Assembly (NCBI RefSeq): GCF_938015785.1
Contig: NZ_CALLWC010000065.1
Location: 82,368-146,367 of the forward strand
DNA: 64,000 nt
Source: an uncultured Campylobacter sp.
Lineage (GTDB): Bacteria; Campylobacterota; Campylobacteria; Campylobacterales; Campylobacteraceae
Direction: 5' to 3'
The notes below the pieces were generated by a model that made no database searches, was not told the DNA's origin, and worked only from the letters and a program-made list of their open reading frames with translations. Shown here piece by piece: positions 53,836 through 62,069 of the stretch. Position numbers and translations under genes: made by a program. Within the stretch, counting starts at the first letter, position 1; every line of letters begins with the position of its first letter.

Positions 53836-54645
53836 ATGATTCTACCTTCAAACTACGATGATATCGACTTTGACGCGCTTTATAAGGCGCAAAAGGCAAA
53901 AAGCTCATTCGGCAAAAAGTTGGCCGAGCATTGGGATAAAAAGGCGCCCAGCTTCAACGAAGGCGTGATGAAAAGCGCCTACGCGCGCGAGTTTATAGAC
54001 AAGGTCGATTTTGCTGGCGTCTCCACGCTGCTTGATTTCGCATGCGGCGCAGGCGCGCTAAGCGTGCTGGCGGCGGAAAAGGTGGATCAAATTTACGGCT
54101 ATGATTTTTCGCCCAAAATGCTGGAATTCGCCCGCGAGAACGCTAAAGCCTACGGCGCGAAAAATGCGAAATTTGCGCAAAAAGCCTTCGAGGACGACTG
54201 GTCTGACGTGCCCGCGTGCGACGTCGTTTTCGCCTCGCGCTGCCTTGAGGTGGACGATCTAAAAACTGCGCTTAATAAGCTTCTTTCAAAGACCAAAAAG
54301 GCGCTGTATATCACGTTTAAGGTGGGCAGCAGCTTCGTGGACGGGGATATTTTGGACGCGATAGGGTGCGAAGTGGAACAAAAGCCAGGCTTCGTCTATC
54401 TTTTAAATATCTTGTTTCAAATGGGCTATCTGCCGAGCCTCAGCTATATCAAAGCCTGGTGTCACGGCGGCGGAGCGAAAAGTGTGGAGGAGTTTGTGCA
54501 AAAGACGCGCTGGGGGCTTGGCGGCGAGCTAAGCGGCACGGAGGAAGCACTGCTGGCGGAGTATTTTAACAGCGGCAAATACGAGCCAAAGCGAGATTTT
54601 ATGCACTGGGCGTTCGTGCGGGTGGATAAAATGGATGAGCTTTAG
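53836..54645 (+). CDS. Class I SAM-dependent methyltransferase
   Basis: A 269-residue protein. Motif I LLDFACGAGAL (about residues 65-75), motif II region IYGYDFSPKMLEFARENAK and the following DVVFASRCLEV define a Rossmann-fold SAM methyltransferase. The C-terminal third (WCHGGGAKSVEEFVQKTRWGL) is not one I can tie to a substrate. The ATG at 53836 follows AAAAGGA; a start 12 codons upstream lacks a site. It stands alone. Confidence 0.82.
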   Translation: MILPSNYDDIDFDALYKAQKAKSSFGKKLAEHWDKKAPSFNEGVMKSAYAREFIDKVDFAGVSTLLDFACGAGALSVLAAEKVDQIYGYDFSPKMLEFARENAKAYGAKNAKFAQKAFEDDWSDVPACDVVFASRCLEVDDLKTALNKLLSKTKKALYITFKVGSSFVDGDILDAIGCEVEQKPGFVYLLNILFQMGYLPSLSYIKAWCHGGGAKSVEEFVQKTRWGLGGELSGTEEALLAEYFNSGKYEPKRDFMHWAFVRVDKMDEL

Positions 54646-54911
54646 CTTGGTTGCCTTATTTTATGAATGAAGCAGGATAAATTTTGAAGCTAAATTTAGC
54701 TAGAAAAAAAGCGTAAATTTAGCCTGCCAAAAATTTTATCGATAAAATTGCAAGAGCCGGTAAGTATTCATTTTTAAAAATTTAATGCAAAATCGAGATT
54801 GTTTGCCTGCTAAAAAAGAAGCAAGCCAAAAAAATCTCGCTTCATTAAATTTAAAACACTACGGAGTAAAAAAGCAAAATTTGAGCTAAAATAACCAGGA
54901 AAGGCGGTAAA

Positions 54912-56024
54912 ATGCAAACGCAAAAAGACAAAATCCCCGCGGACATCAGCCAAATTCCGCAAGAAATTTTAAAAAGCTACGATAGATTTCGCTTTTGTAG
55001 ATATCTGTTTTTAGGGGCACTTTTGACCTTCCTGATTTATATCGTCGTGTTTCTTACGTTTGTACATGATGCGCCCATAATGTCGTTTTTATGCATGCTT
55101 GCGCTATCTGCGATAAATATACTCGTCTGCCTAAACAGGCTGAAGTATAAAAAATACGCCCTGCTTTTATTTAGCGATGCAGATAAAGCCTTTATGCTTA
55201 TATGCATACATGTGGCTGCGATATTTTACGTTCTTTATGCTTTTGTCGGATTTTATTTACAGATAAAATATCACATAGACTGGGATACGCGTCAGATTAT
55301 ACCCGCTATTTTTATCGCTATTCCGGTGGCGATAATAACATATAACGCAAATCCGGAATTTGACGCCGATGAGACCGTGTATCTACCAGCGCCAAAATCG
55401 AAGACAAAAATTAGCGGAGCGGTCGCTGATAAAATTTCCGGCGAGCAAAATTTTAACAAAACAAACGGCGAGGCGCAAGCTACCCAAGATGAAACCGCTA
55501 AATTTGAGCAAAAATTTAATGACACGAGCCTTGAAGCAGAATCTATCCAAAGCAAAGTGGAAGCGCTAGAGTACGGCAAAGCTCTAGCACAAATCGCAAA
55601 AAATTTAAAGCAAAAATATCAACTTCACCGTTTGATCAGATTTACTTTCGCGAGTTTTGCGACAACGGTTTTTTTGATTTTATTTTTACCAAATTCGTAC
55701 GAATTACACTGGGCGTTTATAATTAGCGCCGTTTGCACGATTATATTTTTCTTTTCAAAACGCAGATACAGCAAATTTTTCGTAGAAAATCCCGAAAAAA
55801 GCAATACGATTTTCGCGATAGAAAATTTTGCGATTGTGACATTAGTTTTGTATTATCCCATTATGGCTATAGCGTTATGGCTTGCCGGCGGCGGTAGTGA
55901 ATCTAACGATATAGGGCTATTTTTTGGCTTATTTTATCTTCTAGCAGTGACGCCTGTGTCCGTTATTACTACCCTTGTTTGCCTAGCACGCAACTTAAGC
56001 GTTTATAAAGAGATAAAAGAGTGA
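54912..56024 (+). CDS. Membrane protein with two related four-helix halves, function unknown
   Basis: A 370-residue protein with about eight helices in two sets: residues 30-160 and 245-365. Each half opens with a basic R-F/R-L-I-R-F segment, has a hydrophobic pair, a short KKY/KRRYSKF basic loop and a second hydrophobic pair, so the halves look like an old internal duplication. Between them is a polar, low-complexity, partly coiled linker (about 170-240, QNFNKTNGEAQATQDE). I recognise no family. It stands alone with an AGGAAAGGCGG site. Confidence 0.6.
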   Translation: MQTQKDKIPADISQIPQEILKSYDRFRFCRYLFLGALLTFLIYIVVFLTFVHDAPIMSFLCMLALSAINILVCLNRLKYKKYALLLFSDADKAFMLICIHVAAIFYVLYAFVGFYLQIKYHIDWDTRQIIPAIFIAIPVAIITYNANPEFDADETVYLPAPKSKTKISGAVADKISGEQNFNKTNGEAQATQDETAKFEQKFNDTSLEAESIQSKVEALEYGKALAQIAKNLKQKYQLHRLIRFTFASFATTVFLILFLPNSYELHWAFIISAVCTIIFFFSKRRYSKFFVENPEKSNTIFAIENFAIVTLVLYYPIMAIALWLAGGGSESNDIGLFFGLFYLLAVTPVSVITTLVCLARNLSVYKEIKE

Positions 56025-56285
56025 AATTAGTAAAATTTAAACGAATTTTTAAATAACTTTATCGCGCAAATATATTTCATCAGCTCCTTGTCGGAGTATC
56101 CTTTTGCTGTGGAATAACAGCTTGAATTTAGAATTTAAATCAATCCAAAGCAGCACTTTGCGTCTTTAAATTTGCAAGCCCGCCATCTTTAAATATATCT
56201 ATTATCTGCGTTTATTAAAACGCTCCAAATTAGCTGAGTGTAGAAGTAAGAATAAAGAAGCGTGGAGATTTTAGGCATAGCAAAT

Positions 56286-56309
56286 GCGTTTAAATTTGAT
56301 CTTAAACGC
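56286..56309 (-). terminator. Possible terminator hairpin of kefB
   Basis: GCGTTTAA (56286-56293) pairs with TTAAACGC (56302-56309), just after the kefB stop on the minus strand. No clear U-tract follows, so function is uncertain. Confidence 0.35.
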
Positions 56310-56315
56310 TCAAGG

Positions 56316-57947
56316 CTACTGCGTTAGCTTGCATTTCAGCGCCTCTTGCAAAAGTGCATTGGCTACTACTCTCTCCTTTTTTACGAAGATAAAATTTTCG
56401 CCGTATTCGCTCTGCAACTCACTTTGCGGATCGGCGCCCGTATGCATCACTATGATATTTGCTTTTAAATTAGAGCCGTTTAGCATCTTAGCGACGATGT
56501 CGAGCTTTTGCTGATTTGCGATCGTCAGGATGATGACCGACGCATCGCGCGCATGCAGCTCGTCGATCGCAGTTTTTTGCATTATATTTACAAAGTATAT
56601 ATTCTCTCCGCGCGATTTGCCCAGATCCACAAGCTCTAAATCACTCTCGGCGACTACGTATAGCAGCCCCTGATCTTTAAGGCGTAGCACAACTTCTTGC
56701 CCTATCCTGCCGTAGCCTGCTACAATGATGTGATTTTTCATCGGCGGGATTTGAGTTTTATGCTCCTCATCCTCGAGCTTTTCAACCTTAGATTCGAAAC
56801 GGTTGGCGATTTTGTTTAAATTTTTAAGAATAAACGGCGTTAAAATCATCGTCGCGGTTACGACTGTAATTAAAATTTGCCCGTTTTCCTTACTTAGCAT
56901 ATCGCGGCTCATCAGTAGCGAAAAGATCGCAAGCGCAAACTCACCTATCTGGCATAGCGACAGCGCCGCTTTTAGCGCTATCCTTTTGCCGGTCGAGAGA
57001 AATAAGATCGCGTAAATCACAACCGTTTTAAGCGCCATTATAACGATAATAGCGAGCAGGATCAGCCCATAGTGCGAGACGATTACTTCAAAATTTATCT
57101 GCATGCCAATCGTGATAAAGAAAAGCCCCAGCAGTATGTCTCGAAACGGCGTCAGATCGGCCTCTATCTCGTGTTTATACTCGGTTTCTGCGATGAGCAT
57201 GCCCGCGATGAATGCGCCCAGCGTGTACGAAAAACCAAAAACATGCGCCAAAAAGCTAGCCCCCACGACAGTAAAAAGAATGGTCGCGATGAAAATTTCT
57301 TTAGAATTTGTCCTTACGACGTAGTAGAGGAAGCGGTTAAAAGCAAATTTACCGAGCACGAAAAGGATCACTACCACTATGGCGGCGCTTACAGCGGTTT
57401 TTAAGATTAGATAGTTCACGGGGGTATTGTCAGTCGAGCCGAATATGTCAATCATCAGCAAAATAGGGATGACGGCGAGATCTTGAAAGAGCAGGATCCC
57501 AAGCACCTTGCGCCCGTAGTTTTGGTTGATTTCGCCTGTTTCGTTGAGCGTTTTTAGCACGATCGCCGTAGAGCTAAGCGCGAGCGCAAGCCCGATAATC
57601 ATCACGGTTTTTATGTTTCCGCCGAAAGCTTGATCGATGATGAGCGCTAAGATAATACCGGTGCCGAGTACTTGGAGTATGCCATTAAAAAACACGTCCT
57701 TTTTCATACTCATCAGGTGATGGAAGCTAAACTCAAGCCCGATGGTAAACATCAAAAAGACGATGCCAAATTCCGCCAGCTCGGACATATGGGCGTTTTC
57801 GACACTGCTTAAGCTATAGATCTGCGAAAAGCACACGCCCGCGACGATATAGCCGATGATGGTGGGAATTTCAAAGATTTTAAAAACGATATTTAGCACT
57901 ATCGCAAGCGCGGTGATCGCAAGAAATAGCTCTATAACAAGCTCCAT
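56316..57947 (-). CDS. kefB: KefB-type monovalent cation/proton antiporter (CPA2) with NAD-binding domain
   Basis: A 543-residue membrane protein. Residues 1-380 form about twelve helices of the CPA2 family, with the ion-binding region ALALSSTAIVLKTLNE and GLEFSFHHL. Residues about 400-530 form a TrkA-N/RCK domain starting with IIVAGYGRIGQEVV (GXGXXG). It exchanges K+ or Na+ for H+ and may take part in pH or electrophile response. It lies next to hspR-cbpA on the same strand, as in C. jejuni, but 486 bp away. Confidence 0.88.
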   Translation of the reverse strand: MELVIELFLAITALAIVLNIVFKIFEIPTIIGYIVAGVCFSQIYSLSSVENAHMSELAEFGIVFLMFTIGLEFSFHHLMSMKKDVFFNGILQVLGTGIILALIIDQAFGGNIKTVMIIGLALALSSTAIVLKTLNETGEINQNYGRKVLGILLFQDLAVIPILLMIDIFGSTDNTPVNYLILKTAVSAAIVVVILFVLGKFAFNRFLYYVVRTNSKEIFIATILFTVVGASFLAHVFGFSYTLGAFIAGMLIAETEYKHEIEADLTPFRDILLGLFFITIGMQINFEVIVSHYGLILLAIIVIMALKTVVIYAILFLSTGKRIALKAALSLCQIGEFALAIFSLLMSRDMLSKENGQILITVVTATMILTPFILKNLNKIANRFESKVEKLEDEEHKTQIPPMKNHIIVAGYGRIGQEVVLRLKDQGLLYVVAESDLELVDLGKSRGENIYFVNIMQKTAIDELHARDASVIILTIANQQKLDIVAKMLNGSNLKANIIVMHTGADPQSELQSEYGENFIFVKKERVVANALLQEALKCKLTQ

Positions 57948-58433
57948 TAACTCCCTTTTTTGTAAGATTATACGTAAAATTTAGCGCTAAATTTATTGTC
58001 AAATTTTACATTATCCGTGACCATTTACCGGAGGCGATAATTGATGAAATTTATCTTTTCATATAAATTTACGGGTAAATTTTATAATGTGATTCTACTA
58101 AAATCCCGCTTAAAAATAGAGAAATTATGTCGCACTTTATCGCTAAATTTAGAGGTTCGCGGCAAAATTTTAAAGCCTAACACGGCTTGGAATTTTAAAT
58201 TTTAAAGCTAAATTATATAAGACGGCTTTTAAATTTAATCGCAAGCAAATTTACTTGGGTTTGCTTAGCGCAACTTTAAATTTAACGCACCCACAAATCC
58301 TCTCTGAAAGTCAAAATTTATCGCTTGGATCTACGCTTGCGAGGCGATCTTGCTTTTTGATAGCATTAAAATTTTAGCTTATAGCGCTAAGATCTCGATT
58401 TTTGTTAAGCTTTAATCTTTATCTCGCAGACCT
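57948..58433. other. Gene-free spacer between kefB and hspR
   Basis: AAATTT-rich DNA. No gene, RNA or clear hairpin with a U-tract is visible. It should hold the kefB promoter and the 3' end of the cbpA-hspR transcript. Confidence 0.45.
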
Positions 58434-58745
58434 TTATTCTGTCTCTCCGCCAAGCTCTAAAATTTTAGCCCGCAGCTCCTCGATCTCGCGCTCATACTCG
58501 GCGATCCTTTCTTGCAGGCGAAAGATCACGTCCACGCCCGCAAGATTGACGCCAAGCTCCTTTGTAAGGTTTAAAATCATGCGTATGCGGTCCATATCAT
58601 GCGCCGAGTACAGGCGCATCTTGCCCTCCGTGCGCCCCGGGCTTACGAGTCCTTCGCGCTCGTATTGCCGCAGCGTCTGCGGATGGATATCTAGGACCTT
58701 CGAAACTATCGATATGAGATAGACCGGCTCATCGTAATCATGCAT
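58434..58745 (-). CDS. hspR: HspR, MerR-family heat-shock repressor
   Basis: A 103-residue repressor. The MerR winged helix (VYLISIVSKVLDIHPQTLRQYEREGLV, residues about 8-33, then MRLYSAHDMDRIRMI) is followed by a dimerising coiled coil (about 72-98). HspR proteins bind HAIR operators and repress chaperone genes. The gene is downstream of cbpA in one operon (12-bp gap), and the promoter of that operon carries a HAIR-like sequence, so it is probably self-regulating. htpG has a similar site. Confidence 0.95.
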   Translation of the reverse strand: MHDYDEPVYLISIVSKVLDIHPQTLRQYEREGLVSPGRTEGKMRLYSAHDMDRIRMILNLTKELGVNLAGVDVIFRLQERIAEYEREIEELRAKILELGGETE

Positions 58746-58757
58746 TTTGATGCCTCC

Positions 58758-59672
58758 TTATAGCTTTTGCAGCGCGGCTTTGACGTCCTCGTCCAGCGAA
58801 TCGACGTCGGGCAAAACGACATTTACCACCGCGTATAGATCGCCTAAAATTTTACTCTTGCGGTTTTGCACGCCATAGCCTTTTAAGCGGTATTTCTGCC
58901 CGTTTTTGGTATTCTTTGCGATCTTTATCGTTGCGCTTTTACTTGGCGTCGAAATTTCTACTTTTCCACCAAACATCGCCGTTTTTAAAGGCACGTCGAT
59001 TTTTTTGAAAAGATCGTCGCCTTCACGCGTATACTCGGAGCTTGGCGCGATTTTTATTTCCAAAATTAGATCGCCGCTTTGAGCACCTGATTTTTGTCCT
59101 TTACCCCTGATGCGCAGCTTTTCGCCCGCATTGATGCCCGCGGGTACTTTAAATTTAACCGTCTCGCCGCCCACGCGCACGCTCATCTCGCCGCCTTGTA
59201 TCGCGGTTTCAAAAGGAATTTCAATCGAGCTGTGCGTATCTAGGCTCTGCGCGCCGCCAAATCCGCCACCGAAACTACTGCCGCTAAAGCCACTAAAACC
59301 CTCGCCACCGCCGAATGTGCTAAAGCTAAATCCACCGCGCGAGCCTGCGCTTTTTGCGCCGAAAGAGCCGCCGAAAATGCTGTTTAGGATGTCGTTTAGA
59401 TCACCCATGTTTGCCGAGCCCTGCGCGAAATCATGGAAATTCTGTCCGCCGAACATCTCGTCGCCGTGGCGGTCATACTGCGCGCGCTTTTTCTCGTCGC
59501 TTAAAATTTCATACGCGGCGTTGATCTCTTTAAATTTATCCTCAGCTCCTGGTTCTTTATTGATATCCGGGTGATACTTGCGAGCCAGCCTGCGGTAAGC
59601 TTTTTTAATCTCCTCGGCGCTTGCTGATTTATCCACGCCTAAGGTTTCGTATAAACTGCTTGTGCTTGCCAT
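58758..59672 (-). CDS. cbpA: CbpA/DnaJ-type co-chaperone
   Basis: A 304-residue J-domain protein. The J domain (residues 5-70) has the HPD motif at 34-36; a Gly/Phe-rich region (about 100-145) and two C-terminal substrate-binding beta domains follow ([35 protein letters not shown]). There is no zinc-finger domain, so it is CbpA-like rather than DnaJ. It stimulates DnaK. It is co-transcribed with hspR and divergent from htrA. Confidence 0.95.
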   Translation of the reverse strand: MASTSSLYETLGVDKSASAEEIKKAYRRLARKYHPDINKEPGAEDKFKEINAAYEILSDEKKRAQYDRHGDEMFGGQNFHDFAQGSANMGDLNDILNSIFGGSFGAKSAGSRGGFSFSTFGGGEGFSGFSGSSFGGGFGGAQSLDTHSSIEIPFETAIQGGEMSVRVGGETVKFKVPAGINAGEKLRIRGKGQKSGAQSGDLILEIKIAPSSEYTREGDDLFKKIDVPLKTAMFGGKVEISTPSKSATIKIAKNTKNGQKYRLKGYGVQNRKSKILGDLYAVVNVVLPDVDSLDEDVKAALQKL

Positions 59673-59703
59673 TTTAATCCTTAAAATCTTAAAATTTATG
59701 TAG

Positions 59704-59738
59704 ATTATATCATAAAACTTTAGTGAGTGTCAATCAAG
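59704..59738 (-). promoter_or_regulatory. cbpA-hspR promoter overlapped by a HAIR-like operator
   Basis: On the minus strand TTGACA (59728-59733), 18 bp, then TATAAT (59704-59709) form a consensus promoter with the same ATGATATAATCT context as htpG. An imperfect inverted repeat CTTTAGT-N7-AATCAAG (59718-59738, plus-strand reading) overlaps the -35. Its arms and 7-bp spacer resemble HAIR (CTTGAGT-N7-ACTCAAG). Confidence 0.6.
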
Positions 59739-59799
59739 TTTGCTAAATTCTATTTATAAATTTTAATTTTGCGTTAAGAATATATTAGCGGACAAAATT

Positions 59800-59805
59800 T
59801 ATAAT
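59800..59805 (+). promoter_or_regulatory. -10 element of htrA
   Basis: TATAAT about 35 bp before the htrA ATG, preceded by AT-rich DNA; AAGGAAG is the Shine-Dalgarno. No HAIR-like repeat is seen on this side. Confidence 0.45.
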
Positions 59806-59840
59806 TCCGCCAAAATTTCATTATCACAAAGGAAGCAAAA

Positions 59841-61262
59841 ATGAAAAAATCGATCATCATATCGATAGCTTTAGCAGGTACGCTTTTTGGCGCCAGTATC
59901 GACATTAAAGAAGCTCCAAGCAATTATGAGCGCGTAAATCCGGGCTTTAATCAAGACGTGGTGCTTTCGTATCACAGCTCACTTGCGGACGTAAAAAAAT
60001 CCGTCGTCAATATCGCAACTAAAACCAAGATCAAAGCAGGCAACAGCCCGATGTCACAGATGTTTGACGATCCGTTTTTTAAGCAATTTTTCGACTTTGA
60101 CATTCCGCAGCAGCAGGAGCGCGAGGGAAGCTCGCTAGGCTCTGGTGTCATCATCTCCGAAGACGGCTATATTGTCACAAATAATCACGTAATAGAAAAT
60201 GCCGACGAAATCGTAGTTACACTACTAGAAGGCGATAAAGAGTATAAAGCCAAGGTAATCGGCACCGACCCTAAAACCGACCTTGCAATCATTAAAATCG
60301 ACGAAAAAAATCTCTCTGCGGTTAAATTTGCCGACTCGTCCAAGGCTATGGAAGGCGACATCGTCTTTGCCATCGGAAATCCGTTCGGCGTGGGCGGCAC
60401 CATCACTCAAGGCATAATCTCAGCACTAAATAAAAACAACATCGGATTAAATCAATACGAAAATTTCATCCAAACCGACGCTTCGATCAATCCGGGCAAC
60501 TCAGGCGGCGCGCTAGTGGATAGTCGCGGCGCGCTTTTGGGAATAAATTCCGCTATTTTAAGTCGCGGCGGCGGAAATAACGGCGTAGGCTTTGCGATCC
60601 CTTCAAATATGGTAAAAGAGATCGCTGAAAAGCTCATCACAAACGGCAAGATCGAGCGTGGCTTTATAGGCGTTACAATCTCAGATATGTCTAAAGACCA
60701 AAAAGAGCTCTATGAAAGCAAAGAGGGTGCACTAATCTCAAGCGTCGAAAAAGACATGCCTGCCGATAAAGCGGGCATCAAGCGCGGCGATTTGATTACC
60801 AAAATAAACGGCAAATCTATCAAAAACGCCAACGAGCTAAAAAATTTAATCGGCTCAATGGCTCCAGGAAGCTCAGTGGATGTAGAATTTGAGCGCGACG
60901 GCAAAAGCAAGAGCACGACTATCAAGCTAGACGCGATGAAATCCGACTCCACCACCTTAGGCTCAGCTGGCGAGGACTCAAAAAGCGCAATAGAGGGGCT
61001 AAAGCTAAGGACGTTAAATGACAGCTTGCGCCGCAAATATAACCTCGACGACGATGTCTCGGGTGCCCTCGTCTTAAGCGTCAAAGATGGCTCAAAAGCC
61101 GATGATTACGGCTTTGAGGTAGGCGACGTGATCATCCAAGTCGGTCAAAACGATGTCAAAAGCACAGACGACTTCGATCGATACATCAAAGATTACAAGG
61201 GCAAGAAAACCCTAGTTTGGGTTATCAGACGCGGAATTCCGCAAGGTCTTGTAATCCGCTAA
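59841..61262 (+). CDS. htrA: HtrA/DegP periplasmic serine protease and chaperone
   Basis: A 473-residue exported protease with a signal peptide (about residues 1-18). The trypsin-like domain has His116 (TNNHVI), Asp147 (PKTDLAIIKID) and Ser221 (NPGNSGGAL); two PDZ domains follow (about 275-360 and 385-470). It degrades or refolds damaged periplasmic proteins, and in C. jejuni it is also secreted and cleaves E-cadherin. It is divergent from cbpA-hspR. The stop codon lies inside a 26-nt hairpin. The cprRS genes that follow it in C. jejuni are missing here. Confidence 0.96.
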   Translation: MKKSIIISIALAGTLFGASIDIKEAPSNYERVNPGFNQDVVLSYHSSLADVKKSVVNIATKTKIKAGNSPMSQMFDDPFFKQFFDFDIPQQQEREGSSLGSGVIISEDGYIVTNNHVIENADEIVVTLLEGDKEYKAKVIGTDPKTDLAIIKIDEKNLSAVKFADSSKAMEGDIVFAIGNPFGVGGTITQGIISALNKNNIGLNQYENFIQTDASINPGNSGGALVDSRGALLGINSAILSRGGGNNGVGFAIPSNMVKEIAEKLITNGKIERGFIGVTISDMSKDQKELYESKEGALISSVEKDMPADKAGIKRGDLITKINGKSIKNANELKNLIGSMAPGSSVDVEFERDGKSKSTTIKLDAMKSDSTTLGSAGEDSKSAIEGLKLRTLNDSLRRKYNLDDDVSGALVLSVKDGSKADDYGFEVGDVIIQVGQNDVKSTDDFDRYIKDYKGKKTLVWVIRRGIPQGLVIR

Positions 61263-61283
61263 GCTTGGTCCACCAAGCTTAGC
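61258..61283. terminator. Hairpin spanning the htrA stop codon
   Basis: GCTAAGCTTGGT and ACCAAGCTTAGC form a perfect 12-bp inverted repeat with a two-base centre; it includes the TAA stop. No U-tract follows, so it may stabilise the mRNA end rather than terminate transcription. Confidence 0.5.
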
Positions 61284-62029
61284 GGCGAGAAACGCGAAAG
61301 CGTTAAAATTTAACCGCGGCAAACCCGGGACAAAGCATTAGCGGAGCATTGCGAGTAAGTAAGCAGAAACTTTTGAGATTTTGGGCTTTTTGACAAGCGA
61401 AATTCCTAGCTTTCGAGCGTAAGAGATACATAAACTATAAAAATGGGCTTTTGGTGAGCATTAAAATGCTGCCGAAAGCCCTCTGCTATTTTAAAGCACC
61501 TCCGCTGAAAGCCCCGATTTCGCTTGAAATTCTTAGAATTTTGCTTTTGTTTTCACTTAGAATTTTTAAAATTTAACCCTTCGCGCCGCTACTTTATCGT
61601 TTTTTCGACTCACCTGGAACTGCTTTAAAATTTTAAACGACATACCGTAGAATCATGTGCTTCTAGCCTAGAATTACTTCAAATTTTAATTCCTCTCATA
61701 TATATTACTTCACTTTAAATTCTATAAATCCAAATTTATAAAATTTATGCCCTACCATATTTCTGCTACCAGAAACTACCACCTTTTTATTCTATCACTT
61801 TTTCCAGCTACGTCACTTCTTGGGAATTCCGCTGGCTAAATTTTAAAGTCGGAATTTTAAAATTTCATCATTTTGTAATCGTAATTTTTCGTTTAAGCTT
61901 CGATAACAAAAATAAGCTGAAATTTTACTTTATTATCGAAAACGTTGCATCACAATACCCATTTTTTCGCATTAAGCTACCTTTCGTTAGAAATTGTATT
62001 AAATTTATTGTAAATAGGTATTTTTATAG
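61284..62029. other. Gene-free region between htrA and the surface protein gene
   Basis: A strong imperfect hairpin lies at 61445-61481 (GGGCTTT...AAAGCCC outer stem, AGCAT/ATGCT inner stem) without a U-tract. The rest is AAATTT-rich and increasingly AT-rich toward the next promoter. I see no gene, and no trace of a two-component system. Confidence 0.5.
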
Positions 62030-62063
62030 TATAATGGATAGTTTTTATTTTTTACGAAGGATT
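62030..62063 (+). promoter_or_regulatory. Promoter and ribosome site of the surface repeat protein
   Basis: TATAAT at 62030-62035, an A/T-rich upstream region, and GAAGGAT (62057-62063) 6 bp before the ATG. The leader would be about 28 nt. Confidence 0.55.
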
Positions 62064-62069
62064 ACAACT

